Origin: Trileptium ribeirensis
Lineage: Eukaryota; Nematoda; Enoplea; Enoplida; Thoracostomopsidae
Reading direction: 5' to 3'
DNA: 64,000 bases
NCBI GenBank assembly: GCA_030248225.1
Contig: JASANE010019545.1
Location: forward strand, 1-64,000
Below, in pieces: positions 33,351-45,980 of the stretch. The position numbers and the translations under genes are program-made. Below the pieces are notes generated by a model. The model had not been told where the DNA came from and made no database searches. It saw only the letters and a list, made by a program, of their open reading frames with translations. The stretch's first letter is position 1. Each line of letters opens with the position of its first letter.

Positions 33351-35426
33351 ACAGTTTACATCTTGAAGACACCTGGACCAGACGAATTGGAGACTTATTC
33401 TCAGTTGAAACAGTGTGTGCGAAGAATAAGCTGAGGTTACCAAAAAAAACGACTGAGGATCATCGTACTTTTTATTTTTTAAATACATTTAATCGTAGCG
33501 TTGTTTTAACTACTCTGTTTTTCTACAAATTCCGCACTTGACCGAAACGCTCGTAACAAAAGAATGTTGCGCTTGGTACACATGTCGTTTCTTCTATCGC
33601 GCACCATTATTTTTAGCCTTAACGTATTTTTTTTTGAAAATGTCCGACTGCACATAAAAATTTACGTTTATTTCGTAATAGATATGATTTTTGGTACAGA
33701 AACAAAACGATTACTACTGACCGGAGCTACAAATCTGCAAGTGATTTATACGGGATATGATGCATGGCTAGCATCGACTGTACCAAGCACTGTGGGGCCC
33801 ATTGTAATATTTAACTGTAGATCGTACAATTGTGGCACTTTTGTATCACCATTCGCCACCAACGATAAGAGTGGACGTAATGTCAATCACAATAAATGTC
33901 ACTTATAACTGGTAATTATGATTTCTATCACTTGGCTCGATTGTTATTCTATTATCCGATTCTATCCTAATAAATTTTGTAGAAAAGTATAGAACTTGGA
34001 CATACTCATGTACTCTAGCTTATCTGATGACCGATAATATTGTTCTTTTCCGGTTATCCCCGTGTCTCCTTAGGTTTTCTAGAGATATCGATTGGGTCAT
34101 ATAACTGTTGTCCCTTAGGTAATTTCGGTGTGCGGGGTAGCCGATACTTTTTCTGGGTACTGTGGGGACCGTCTAGTGGTTAAGCCTGTAGAATATTGTC
34201 GGGACATTCATGTGGGAAAGGCATATTGTAGAATATAGTAAAGTGCATGAAATATAAAAGGACCTCACACTCTCCTACAAAATTTCATAATAGGCTTTTA
34301 TCGTCACTAATCAAGATTGCAAAATCGATGACCGTGCAATTTTTCAAAATTTTGATCAGTCAATGTGGAATCCTGATATTAGCTTTAAACATACTGCGTG
34401 TAGACAATTTGGCTCCGTTAACCATGGTCATTCATTGCTAACAAGCACGAACTGAATCGTCTAAAAAGTTTGGGATCAGAATCGTGCCATCGGTATTGGC
34501 AATATGATGAACGGGAACATGGTTTCCGCAGATTTGCGAATGCAATTGGCGTATGCGTACTCTTGCCGATCTCACATGTTTGTTCGCGCTCATCAAATGA
34601 CTTGCTGAAATGCATAGCCACGTTCGCTGCAATAGAGTATTAAAATGATAAAAACAGCGCTGCTGTTGCCTCTTCAAGTATTCGCGATCAATTAAGATTC
34701 AATGCTAAATTGTAAAATAGTGACTGCAGGCTGTGCCTCTACATGTGAATGTTGAATTTCTATTCGTGTCCGAATAGGTAAGGTAAAGTTGGGATTTGTG
34801 CGGAAACATCGAATCTGCCATTATTGCCTGAATTAACAAAAGAACAACCTAGGTGTACGCGACCCATACTAGTGAGGAAATTGCAGATTGATATATAATT
34901 TGCGTATAATTGAATATATAGAGTATGGCTTGAACATAGCAATTGATTTAAAATCAGACAACACGCAGGACCTTAGATGAAGGATTCTGTCATCCGGGTT
35001 ATGCTTTTAGCATATACAATTCGGAACCACGGCATTGTCTACAATGATATTGATTGTGACGCCATGTTTTCCGGCCAGTCGCCATTTCCACCTAAATCGC
35101 TCAACTGTTACGATACGCTACTTGGCCTGTTAAGCTACATTCCTTACCCGATACTAGCATAATTTAATTGATATAAGTAAAGATCAGGCAATGTGTAATT
35201 CACTGAATCCTGTCAGATCACAGATAGCTAGGTGAATTTCGAAGGTTAAAGCTTTTAAAATAGTCGGCCTAAAATATTGTTGTTGTTTATTAACATTAAT
35301 ACGAAACATTAACCGTAAGATGTACAAATATTAGAAATTGATTAACTAACGTTGTTTTGTAATTGGTCTGTATTAGATCAGAAAGGGAGTAAGCTTCGCT
35401 AATATCTGTTCAATGTCTGCTGAATT
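33351..35426. other. Intron sequence, nothing supported
   Basis: Frames at 33338-33541, 33564-33908, 34247-34441 and 34977-35162 have no recognisable motif and no splice context matching the receptor gene. TCTAGTGGTTAAG near 34170 resembles a tRNA A box, without a B box. Confidence 0.45.
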
Positions 35427-35870
35427 TTAAACATTCTGAGAGATCAATTTTGTTCGAAAGACAACGAAGTTGCGATACATTTTTGTTAATATCACATAAC
35501 TGCCATCTAACAGTTCAGGAAGATAATTCCAAATATCTACTATACGTACGCCTAAAAATATTTCATAATATTCGAGCGATATCTCGTTTTTTACTAATTT
35601 ACAGCAGTGTCCACTAATATTAGGATTATTGATAAAATATATGTTCCTTTTTAGATTCGCTGGCAAAATAATGATTTGTAACTTGAAAATATTTTATAAC
35701 ATTGGTGCGATATCTCATTTTTTACTAATTGACAGCAGCGTCCACTAATATTAGGATTATTGATAAATATCTGTTCCTTTTTTAGATTCGCTGGCAAAAG
35801 GAAGATTTGTAACTTGAACATAGTTTCTTCGAGCCTTGTGTGTCTAAACAGAGCTAAATATTTTTTTGCT
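35427..35870 (-). pseudogene. Non-LTR retrotransposon C-terminal tail, tandemly duplicated
   Basis: The minus frames contain GHCCKLVKNEISLEYYEIFL followed by RIVDIWNYLPE, and a second version LLPANLKKEQIFI...GRCCQLVKNEIS. This is the pattern found at the end of LINE reverse transcriptase proteins: R-G-H, K-x-x-x-(K/R), then a W-N-x-L-P-E motif. The DNA is a direct duplication of about 130 bp (near 35555-35680 and 35690-35815) with the second copy cut short. No reverse transcriptase core is present. The fragment lies in reverse orientation in the receptor intron, ending only a few bases before the next exon. Confidence 0.6.
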
Positions 35871-35877
35871 ATTTCAG

Positions 35878-36041
35878 ACAGGTATGCATTTTGTACTTTG
35901 GTCCATGGGCTTATCGAATAACCGAGCTTGACTTTCACTTACTTCGAACAACCGCGGATACGGCTGATTTTTACGACAACCAAGAATGGCAATTGGAAGC
36001 AACGAAAATGGAACGAATGGTGCTTAAATATGATTATTTGG
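35878..36041 (+). CDS. Cys-loop receptor exon: second Cys-loop cysteine to loop C
   Basis: Acceptor GCTATTTCAG ends at 35877 and donor GTACGT starts at 36042. Joined through phase 2, it gives Lys-Gln-Val-Cys then ILYFGPWAYRITELDFHLL, the classic C-x-(L/M)-x-F-G-(P/S)-W-x-Y motif of nicotinic-like receptors. NQEWQLEATKMERMVLKYDY corresponds to the strand leading to loop C (N-x-E-W-x-L). The adjacent cysteine pair of agonist-binding alpha subunits is absent. The exon ends in phase 1, matching the next. Confidence 0.87.
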
Positions 36042-36059
36042 GTACGTTAATTTTGTTCG

Positions 36060-36235
36060 CTTGGGACCTGAACATATGTCTTCCCATTTGCTCGCTACAA
36101 CTTTATCACCTGGGACTTGAACTAATATCTTCCCCATTGGCTCCCTACAAATTTATCAGTTGGAATCTGAACTGATATCTTCCCCATTTCTATACTACAA
36201 ATTTATCAGTTGGGAGTTGTTGCTTTTCATAAGTC
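36060..36235 (+). repeat. Tandem repeat, ~3.5 copies of a ~48-bp unit
   Basis: TTGGGACCTGAACATATGTC, then CTTCCCCATT, CTACAA and TTTATCA recur at about 48-base steps immediately after the exon donor. Confidence 0.8.
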
Positions 36236-36289
36236 TGGGTGCATACGATAAACGATCGGTTATGTGTTAGTGAGCTTCCTAACTGCTAT

Positions 36290-36650
36290 CAGGGCGTGTT
36301 CGATCCGAGCCAATTCGATCCGATCTGAATCTGGCTGTATGTTTTATAGTGTGCACACTGCATCCGATCCGATCCCACACGGCACGCTCAATTTTTTTCG
36401 GACCCAATGGGATGTAATCGTTTCAAAAATAAATACATATACATACACACACATAGGCTAGGAATGAAGAATGCGTCGTGTCGAATCGGACTGGATGCAA
36501 TGTGAACACAATTCGGATCGGATCGGACCGGATGCAATTTGAACACAATTCGGATCGGATCGTACCTGATGCAATGTGAACACAATTCGGATATGATCAG
36601 ATCGCTTCAGATAAGATCGGATCGGATGCAATGTGAATACGGCCATTCAT
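36290..36650. mobile_element. Inverted-repeat element rich in GATCGGATC words
   Basis: The left side (36293-36390) reads GGGCGTGTTCGATCCGAGCC and CGATCCGATC. The right side (36480-36645) carries the reverse orientation as about four ~38-bp units, GGATCGGATGCAATGTGAAC-like, ending GAATACGGCC. The outer ends GGGCGTGTTC and GGCCGTATTC are similar in opposite orientation. Short ends plus repeated subterminal motifs recall hAT-type MITEs. A clear 8-bp target duplication was not found, so the class is a guess. Confidence 0.5.
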
Positions 36651-37324
36651 ATAGATTAGTTGTGTTGGTCTAGTCAGACACCTATTGTTTAAAACAAAAT
36701 GTGGTCTATAAAAGCTAGAACATTTCTGTTACGACTCATCTGTCCCAATTTATTGCGTCTAAGGTTAAATCCAAAATTCGTTTGAGTGCCATCTTCTTTA
36801 GCATATGATGACAGCGTAAAATTTCAACTGAAAAGTTTTGGAAGGTCTTGATCGAGATTATGATTTAGATAATTGGACGTCGAAAATTGATATTCAATGA
36901 GTACAAACGTTTTGACAATTATTGGTAAATTTTAAATCAATTGATTATTTTCTTTGATACTAATTTGATATAAGTGAATTTGATAAATTAGAAGTTTCAA
37001 AATTATTGCTGCTCGTTGTGTACTGTGTAGATAGAACGTTAGAACCCTAAAATTTGTTAGTGGACGCTAACGCTAGCCTCGACTGCTTACCGGACAACTA
37101 TAGACTGTTTCCAAATGTGAAGTATAGAGTGATAAAAGATGCGACGAGTAAGCCACATACAAAAACAAGTCCCAGTTTTGCCAACTGCCCCATATGAAAA
37201 ATGAAAGAAAACAAAATATAAATGCTGCTCGGTAGATGATTTCGAACGATTTTGTGATTTTACCTCAATTTCACCCTGCTATTGGTTGATCAATCAGATT
37301 TTAGTCATTTGATCATCATTTAAG
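36651..37324. other. Intron sequence, nothing supported
   Basis: AT-rich sequence up to the acceptor before the M1 exon (ATCATTTAAG ending 37324). Confidence 0.5.
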
Positions 37325-37615
37325 GTCAACAACTCAACTATTCATGCTTCACGCTCGAACTACACATATATCGACAATCGTTTTACTACATTTTCAATCT
37401 TGTCCTTCCGACTGCGATAATAAGCCTCGTCTCGGTTATTGGATTTCATATGCCCGGCTCGTCAGCTCAAATGCGCGATGCTAAATTTCGACTCGGGATT
37501 ATGACAATCCTCTCGATGACAATGCTTCTGCTTGCAGTGGTGGATGATATGCCCAAGTTTGCAATGTCGAAACAAGAAGGACGTCGTGGCTCGTCAAGTT
37601 CGGTACCATTAATCG
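37325..37615 (+). CDS. Cys-loop receptor exon: M1 and M2 pore helix
   Basis: The frame reads NYSCFTLELHIYRQSFYYIF, the pre-M1 strand with its conserved Arg, then M1 with NLVLPTAIISLVSVIGF (conserved Pro), then the M1-M2 linker MRDAK and M2. Setting Lys as 0', M2 reads F1' R2' L3' G4' I5' M6' T7' I8' L9' S10' M11' T12' and D20'. Leu 9', the gate residue, is present. Arg at 2' and Met at 6' replace the usual small polar residues, and Ala is at -1' where cation channels have Glu. The donor GTGAGT follows at 37616 after SVPLIG, the start of M3 in the family. Phase 1 at both ends. Confidence 0.88.
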
Positions 37616-38109
37616 GTGAGTTTCGGATAGCTGTTGCTTTCTTCCGCCTCTCCTGTAAGTTAAACTTTAATGGCTCCCTTTTTGGCTCCACGTGAAATTG
37701 GCACTTTCGGAAACTGCTTTTCCATGAAGTAATCGCAAAAACTATTTTGATCATTTTCTTTGACATGTTCGATATCTATTTTCTAAACCTATTAATCAGT
37801 AGGTCTCAACTACCGTATAAGTAAGGCATTGTGTCTGCTATGTTCCAACAAAATGACGTCCTTTCGGGTTGAATTCTTTAAACTGAATTAAAATTATCTT
37901 AATGCGAAATGTAGCAAAAATCCTTCTCGATATGATTATTCCCAATATATATACAGATGAAAATATGCCATAAACCTATAAAGGTAACGCTGAAATTTCG
38001 GTTTCGAGACTACCCATTCTGATTTATTATATATATGTAGTAGTGTGGGTTGTTTAGGTTATTAAAGCAAATTGTTTAGGTATTTTTGAGAAATTTGCCT
38101 TAATTTCAG

Positions 38110-38387
38110 GCATCTATTACTTTTCTCTTTTGTCAATAATTGGTTTCGGGACAGTCACATCGTCGCTATTCGTCGCTCTGGAGCGTCATGTCAAGAACCG
38201 ACCCGTTCCGTGGTGGCTTCATTGGATGACATGGTCCCCACGATATGTTATCATGGGACGATCATTGTTGCAAATGCGAAAGCGGCGACGAATTAGCTTT
38301 TCAGTTCCTGGGACCGACCCTAGTCGATATGGAAAGGCTGAACAGGCGCAAACACGCTCCGGTGTAGCTGAACAGCAGAATTATCAG
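38110..38387 (+). CDS. Cys-loop receptor exon: M3 and start of intracellular loop
   Basis: Acceptor TTAATTTCAG ends at 38109. IYYFSLLSIIGFGTVTSSLF gives M3, followed by a His-containing post-M3 segment and then basic loop sequence (MRKRRRISF). The exon ends NYQ at donor CAG|GTAAAT (38388) in phase 0. The Trp-rich stretch WWLHWMTW after M3 is unusual for the family. Confidence 0.82.
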
Positions 38388-41100
38388 GTAAATTGTGATT
38401 TTATTGCCTAAGTAATCATAATATATACTATGTTGTTGCTGCTTACTGGCTTTTAAGTAATCCTTAATACCTTTGATTAGCAGGTTCTTGGTTCCCCCAC
38501 CCCAAACACAATTACATGGAGTGAATGGCTATATATGATTTTAAAAAGCTCGATTATATTTCTTATTGGAAACAAGACAATTGTTGGCAAAACAGCTAGC
38601 ATCTCAGAATTATATCCTCAAGATGTATCGATAGGACCGTTGGGTCTACAATTTAGCGTCTGCGTTATTTAACAGATGAGAAAGCGATGCAATGCACAGA
38701 AGTAGCCGAAAAAATTAACATCCCACCGGTATGAAATAAGATATACCCGCAAGCAAGCGCTACAGAATTATGGGAAAATCGAACCAACCAATCCATCCAT
38801 AAAATTGATCTGAATTCTAGATGCTTCACACAGACCGTTGCGTTTATATAATTTTGGGGTTATATGTTCAACCTGAAGCCTGTTTTTATGTAATGTATGT
38901 TTCCATAGTTCACCTCGCTAATATTTGTGAATCAAAGTAGTCTCGACTGTGGCATATAAAACTGATCAACAATTCACATCAATACAATAAACGCTAACTT
39001 AAAGACTTCAATCAGCTTTTCGTGCTGCCGCGTAAGTCCGATAATGATTTTATATGTTAGGAGCATCATTTATTTGTTTAGAACAAAAAACGGCTCCAAA
39101 TGCAAACATTAACGTTCCGATGGGGGTTGAACCGGTATGTTCTGTACTGGTAGGACGGGACAGCGTGTTAGACCACGCGGCCATACAGCAATCAACGGAC
39201 CAACGTGACAGAAATAAAAGACGTAAAGCTATCTACATGTATTTCGCGGTTAAACCTAGCAAAACCGTTAGAAAACCACACACTTTTGAATAGACGATTT
39301 GGATCACCCTATATATACTAGCCCATGCGTCATTCTCGTTGTTCAACCTCTGAAAAAATCTTAAAAGATTGCTGCAGCAGTTATTTAGTTCACTCAAGGA
39401 TTACGCAGCAGCAGAGGAACAGTTAATGGTTTTTATTTACCTAGAGTAAATCCAACAGTAATAAATAAGTGGTTCTTCCCAATTGTTCCCTTGTACTAAA
39501 AGGATACTGTTGTACTTCAGAGTAAACCAAAATCATTTAGTGGACATTAAGTGACACACTAGTTTCCCATGAAGCGAATATTACAAACCCAGAGCGAAAA
39601 AGGGCGGACCAGGAGATAAAAACTTATGGAACGCCGATACAGGATGATGCTATGTGTTGCATCAGGCTGATGTCATTGTTACATGATGAATTACATTATG
39701 ATCAGTAGTCACGTGAATGTGTTTCTGTTCTTCGCATGGCTACCATGACAGATACATAGCTAATGGACGTCATTATTGGAACAGCTGGTGCTGAATTGGA
39801 AAACGTAGCCAATCTGGAATAGGCATTAAGCTGTTATAGATAAAAATGCAATTTTTTCGTTAAGCTGATCGGCTGATCAAGCTAAATGTTTGAACCAATA
39901 TTTTTCTGTTGATCGTGATACAGGATATTCCTAAAGCTATGTGTAACCCGTAAGTTCACACACACAACGATAAGCTTTGTTTTAGGTACTTACGTTATTT
40001 AGTATAGTTATGCTTAAATGTTAATTACCATTAAATAGTGTCAAATTTTGCTAAAAGCTTGCAATAAGCATACTTATGATAAAAATTAAGCATGTTTGCG
40101 GTACATTTTATTAAGCATAAGACAATGCTAAATATATTAAACATATGCTTTATCTGCGAGTTGCAACGATAATACCTTCATATTGATACGATACTGATGA
40201 TGTCTAATAGGTCTTTAGCTATTGTTGACTAAACTCCTGGAACTAAGACCGTTTTTATAGTTTTGGTCGAACAAGGAACTTCTCCTGGGATCCCAACAAA
40301 ACGAAGCATAGATTTATGGGCAACCCATTCCTTGATAGAAGTGAGCGTAACATGGTATCAGTGGAACGCTGCGCCATCCGCTTTGGCAATTTTCAGACCA
40401 GTCCCACTTATAGAATCCTGTGACCGCGAACAGGATTAGAGATAAAACGGACTGAGGCGACATCATATTTGAATCTAATTTGCACACGCGGATATTTTTA
40501 CAATTTGTGGATGTTTGGCAAGTGCGATCCAGTTGTACGCGGTCTGAGTGTGAAAAGGTGTTATCTAGGCACGCGGTGTATGATTGCGTTAATATTAGTG
40601 AATGTGGTGAGTTAATTACGTTGCTACTTCGTACAATAGTGACTCGAAACAGCACCTACCTATTGCTATATTGAAATATTGTATATATGAGATCAAAATA
40701 GTTATTTCTATTGTAGTAGTCGTTTCTGGGAACATAAACTGACTTCCAAAACGAACAACTCATATGTACACACTTAAAAGTTAATTAAGATTAAGGCCAT
40801 TGCTGTCATTTTTTGCACGCTCAAAATGCGGAGATTTGTAAATCAAAATGCTACGCTGAGACTGTTGGGTTTAGAAAGATAGTTGTATAAGATGCGTTGT
40901 AAAATCAGACTGGGTCACTATGGCCTTTTTCAGTACATCAAGTCTAAATTCAATAATTCTGTTCACATAACCTACTAAACCTTGGCAAGCTTCAATTATG
41001 TCCACCATACTCATCGAGTGTCACTATTCCTATGAATTTCTTTCGAAGTCTGATAATTTCGTCTCTCAGTTGCCAAATTCGCTGCAGTATCTGACTCACG
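38388..41100. other. Start of the long last intron, little recognised
   Basis: The frame at 39054-39293 is not a recognisable protein. On the minus strand of about 39115-39190, TGGCCGCGTGGTCTAACACG and GGTTCAACCCC resemble tRNA A and B boxes, but the acceptor stem does not pair, so a tRNA-derived repeat is likelier than a tRNA gene. Confidence 0.4.
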
Positions 41101-41575
41101 TCAACAGTATCTGCCCAAGTTATTGCCTGATAAAGTTAAGCTGCGTAAATAAGGTTTATCATCCCGTGCCATGTCAGATATTGTATAACATTGAACGATC
41201 CTTAATCCGCTTCCATAAACCTTTGAGCTAAACTTGTCGGATTTATTAACGCCTGGGCTGTTCGCAGTTATATAGTAATGTAAACCCATTTTCTTTTGTG
41301 GTTTATAAAATGCACCTCTCCTCCACTGAAGTCCTAACCACAGAGACACTGAAAGAGACGTAGGCTTCTTGGTCCAAATTCCTGGCATAGACGCGTGTCT
41401 AGCTAGATCATCCGCCATCTCATTCTCTTCTACTCTGGAATAGCCTTTACCCAACGCAAAGGAACAGTGATATTTCGACATAATAGTTTAGATACTTAAT
41501 ACTCCCTAGACAGCACCTAATCTGTCTTTATCCGAAAAGCCAGCAAAACTGCTTTACTATTAGTAAGTATACCTA
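41101..41575 (-). pseudogene. LINE RNase H domain relic
   Basis: On the minus strand LTNSKAVLLAF (about 41575-41535) corresponds to the TDS-x-A-A-L-x-A-L motif of retrotransposon RNase H with Asp changed to Asn. After a break, GYSRVEENEMADDLARHAS matches the GHxGIxGNExAD-x-LAR motif. The two pieces lie in different frames with stops between. This is a degraded non-LTR retrotransposon fragment in the receptor's last intron, opposite to the gene. The residues after it (SVSLWLG...) fit the usual low-conservation tail. Confidence 0.55.
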
Positions 41576-41579
41576 TCTT

Positions 41580-44500
41580 TCTGTTCTCACTTTGGGATTA
41601 ATTGGGGCTGTTGAGTTTCGTAGCACACCCCCGAGGCCCTGACCTGCCCCTAGGGTACTACGCTGGTGCGCCGTACCGCACCAGCCCTCACCCCACCTCT
41701 CCCCTCCCCGCGCCCAATGAGCACGGAAGATTCTAGCAAAAGTTAGCAGAATTGGGTGAAAATTGGCAAAAATGAGACTGAAATGCACGAAAGTGCGTTC
41801 ACTTTTCCCAGCACTCCCTGGAAGACCTCACCCCTGAAGGCCTCTTCGCCCTAAAACGACCTACCTCCCCCACTCGCAGTTCCCTGGTACCCTCTGATAC
41901 CTTGAAGCGACATCATATATGACATGTCATTCAAAATATTGATGATTTAAGGCGCATTCTAAAGGCAGTGGCGCGAAAATTATTTATGTTTGGCGGAGGT
42001 GGGTGGGATTTAGGATTTACGTTTAAGGAGTGCAATTTCAGGATTTACATTACAGTTATTCTTATATTTCAAGCTTTGATATACGTAAGTGCGTAAACTT
42101 CGAAACTGTTTGAGGAGGGCGTGACCCGGTTGCTTTCCCTGTATACGCACAAAAATTGAACCAAACAGCACATTTGAATCAGGCGTTAGCTAGGCATAGT
42201 ATGTATCATAAAATTGGTAGATGTCAGTGTACGGGGCATAGCAGACTAGATTGCAGATGCCCTCAGATGGCGAACAAACAATTAATACTTGCTGCTGGGT
42301 AAACCCAACGGTGATGAATAGTGTTGTGGGGGCCTAGCGAATGACAAATAGTCCGACAGCAGAATTTTTTATAGTTTAATATTATGGATCATATTACTAT
42401 ATTGTACACTTTAATTTGTGTAAAATATAATTCAAGGAATTGTCCAATGGCATTGTAAGTCACATTTTTAAATGCTTTATCTTACAATGCACCGCTTCTA
42501 AACACACAATCATTTACTCGATGCGACACTATGACTGTTGGGTTCGCTGCAGTGACACAGCGCTTATCTAATCATTCTACAAGAATCGCAGAAACAACTC
42601 TAAACGTCGCTTTTTCAAAAACATAGGTGTAAAATTCCAGCAAGATTCCCTGTGAGGATCTGATGATTTGCACAGAGAATTCAGCAATAATTGCTGGAGC
42701 CCCACCACTAGCCTAGAGGTTCTGGGTCTTAAAAATACATTTGGACAATCCGGTCAATCGGGTGTACTCCCGTCCGAGCTAAATTTTCAACTGAATTTTA
42801 AGTGGTTTTACTATGCACAGAGCAGCTTTTTATGTTGGTTTAATTAAATATTGGTCATCTTGATATTTTTCTCACCCATGTTCGTTCAATATGGTGCGCG
42901 TGTGGCTACACTTTATACGAATCTTGCCAAGGCAATAAAACTTGGCTAAGCGATTTGTGTTAAAATGTAAAATTTGTTATAATTCTTATCCAATCCAGAT
43001 AAAGTTGTCGGTAAAATAGTCTATTATGTTCGTAGATTGTCGCTAATGAAGCAGAAATAGAGTGATTCATCGTCGTCAAGCATCAGAATATTTTTTTTGA
43101 AATTGAATTTGCACTTTAAGTAGGAGTAACTACCGTGCAAAACTAGGCTCCGCATAAGTTGTCTACATTGTTTTCCCCAGATGCAATAGTCAGGAAGTTG
43201 CATCTTCGAACACACGACGATATGTGAAGAATAGGGTAATGAATCTAAGAGCGATTGCCAGCATTATTGATGCTATTCTAAATTCTCCTGACGTCGAAAC
43301 CTCTTCATGCACATAAATTCATTGAGTAGTAATGAAACCTCTCTGCAGTGCCATGTAAAAGGAACGTCTAGTAGATTGGTCGGTTATGTTTGCTGAAGGA
43401 GCACTTCCCTTCTCATCCCAACACTGCGATTCGCAAGCTTGCGAGATCATGTGCTACCTAGTATGCATGCAGGGGATTCAAAACGAGGCACCACCTAACG
43501 CCATTGGAAACAAACCCATTCGATCGGTTGAGATTGGCGATCAAAGTTTGTGAGTGGTTTTAGGGACAGGAATATAATATTAAATAAAGTTTGGGTTTTG
43601 CGCTTGAAAACAAGGAAAATCAACTCGATCTGGGGTGCCGACTGTGTGTAGAATATTACCTTTTGGCTTTATTGTAATTCAATTCGAATGCATTGCAGTC
43701 AAATAGAGTTGAAGCTCATCAACCTTACGGGGCGGCAATAGACGAATTAATGATTGATGTGACCTAGGGCTATCTCAATCCAACTAATGTTCGCTTTTTC
43801 TTTTATTCACAATGCACAACTGACTCTCAACTATCACTATATTATTTCATGTCACACTGCAATTTTATCTAATTTTTAGGATACAAATATAGGGGGATTT
43901 TTAAAATTATTATAATCTGTTTAAACTTCATTCAAAATTCAGTCAGTTTTGCAGAAAAGAAATGTTTTGGTTAAGTTTGCGAATTCTTCGTTACTACGCT
44001 AAGCGGGACTGATATTGTCATTTAAACATCAGTGTATAAAGTCCAACAGTCAGCGCTTGATGTTGCAGTGTAGATCCGCGCTTTTGTAGCTTAATTATCA
44101 TACATGTCAATGAGAGAGTCCCGGAAGTGGAACGCATTTGGCGGAGAGAGTGTTCCTACGCCTTACTGAAGGTAACATCGCTACGTCCTTATGAGCATGT
44201 ACGGTGATTGTGTTCCAGCATTCGTGACATTTTAGTTTCAAAATATTACAAAATAATTTTTCTTCAATAATTGAGCGGACGACACCCGCTAATTTTTGAA
44301 AAAGATAAAATTCATTTCTACATCGCATGATGACATTTTTACTCAGCGTAATTAATAAATTTCAGTAAATTAAAAACCAAAAAGCGCTACATAAATGTTC
44401 TTTTTTATAAATTTTCTAAAAATTTTAAAATTTCATGCAAAAAATATTTTTTCTAAAAAAAAATTTATTTTGAGACAATTATGCATTTTTATTATATTAT

Positions 44501-45980
44501 GAAGGACTTCTATAATAAAACACTTTCCGAAATTTACGCTAAATTAATTGGTTTGTTTTTAAAATGTTCCTTGAATTTGTTTACTAAATTTTAGGTAGAT
44601 TTAGCTGTAGGTACAGCTATTTAGTAGGTTATTGCTACTTACTTGAATAGCTCATTGTAGCCAATGGGAACGTTTTTATAACATTATGGCTGCTAAATTA
44701 GAGATCACTACACCGAATAAGTTAATATTTAAACTGAGGCGCGTATGTGAAATGCAAGCCTTGCCGCTATGAATATACCCCGGTCATATACTTTTGTCTG
44801 ATATTTGGTCGTTATACAAGCCTCAGATTAAGCCTAAGACCAACTCGCCTTCCAGACTCTCACACTGCCTAAAGCTGTAAATGTACTAATGTATAGTTGA
44901 CAAACTTGATAGAAAAAACATAAATGCGTATCTATAAAACCTATTTGATCGGTACAGTTGTATCAATTATAGGAATAATCTACGAATGAGCTGTGTCGTT
45001 ACGATACTATGAAAGTATCATACTGGAAATTGAGCATGTAGGTTGCTGTCCGTGGCCTAGTCAGCCTAGCCAACAATCGGGTTAGCCAAAATATTAACTG
45101 TTGGCTTCACCGCTACAACTTATATTCAGTGGGTTTGGTCGGGTATTAGCTTGGTTATTGTAGAACGGTATCCTTAACGCTGTATGGTGTAAGACAGATA
45201 ATAATTTTGTTCCATAGTTGATCAAAAGCTCTGATCTATATGTCTACAGCTGAGGCAATTACCTATGGCTTAAAAGCAAAATCACATTCTTATCGCATTC
45301 TTTTATAACTATAGCCGTGTTATAGGTTTGTAGCATAATTTTAAAGCTAATATGATGAGTTACCATCAGAAAAATTGTACGGATGGCTGTTTAGATGCAC
45401 GAACTGAGGCTTTAAGCGCATTGAACTCGATTAACATGCCTTGAATGCTCTGACAACCGGTAGAAGCTACGGATTAAGCAAGTCAATTTCAAAAGATTCT
45501 AAGCTAAATTATCGGACCTGTTTACTGGTTGACATGTTACTTCTTACATATAAACAAGCAGAGACTGACTCGCGTCTAAAATATAAAACATATGAAAAAA
45601 TAGCAACAATATTGTGAGGATTTATAATTTAGTAATGTCATAAGCATAAAATACACAATTCTGCATCGCAAAATGACGGACAATGTCTCAGCTCAAAAAA
45701 ATTCGAATTGAGGACGGACTACTGCGAATTTTGGTTTTCACAATGCTACTTCTTAGAAACAAATGTGTATGCATTTCGGTAAAAAGATTATATTTAAAAC
45801 CACCTTTCCCTGCTGTCAATAAATAATCAGCATTGTTTACGCATTCAAAGCCGTGATACTTCTCTCAGCTGACCTCATCAGACAAAACCATGTATACCTG
45901 GAAACGCACATGAGATAAACTTTTCAGTTGAAATAATTATCTTATTTAAATATATCAATGAATTTTGTTAAACAATTTAG
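41580..45980. other. Long last intron, no exon recognised
   Basis: A GC-rich patch at about 41600-41900 has no clear frame. GGCGGAGGTGGGTGGGATTT at about 41993 resembles 18865. The remainder is AT-rich, and the phase-0 donor at 38388 joins the phase-0 acceptor at 45980 without needing any exon here. Confidence 0.5.

Noticed and set aside
39115..39190. Possible tRNA gene on the minus strand
   Set aside because: A and B box words are present but the acceptor stem and anticodon arm do not pair; likelier a tRNA-derived repeat.
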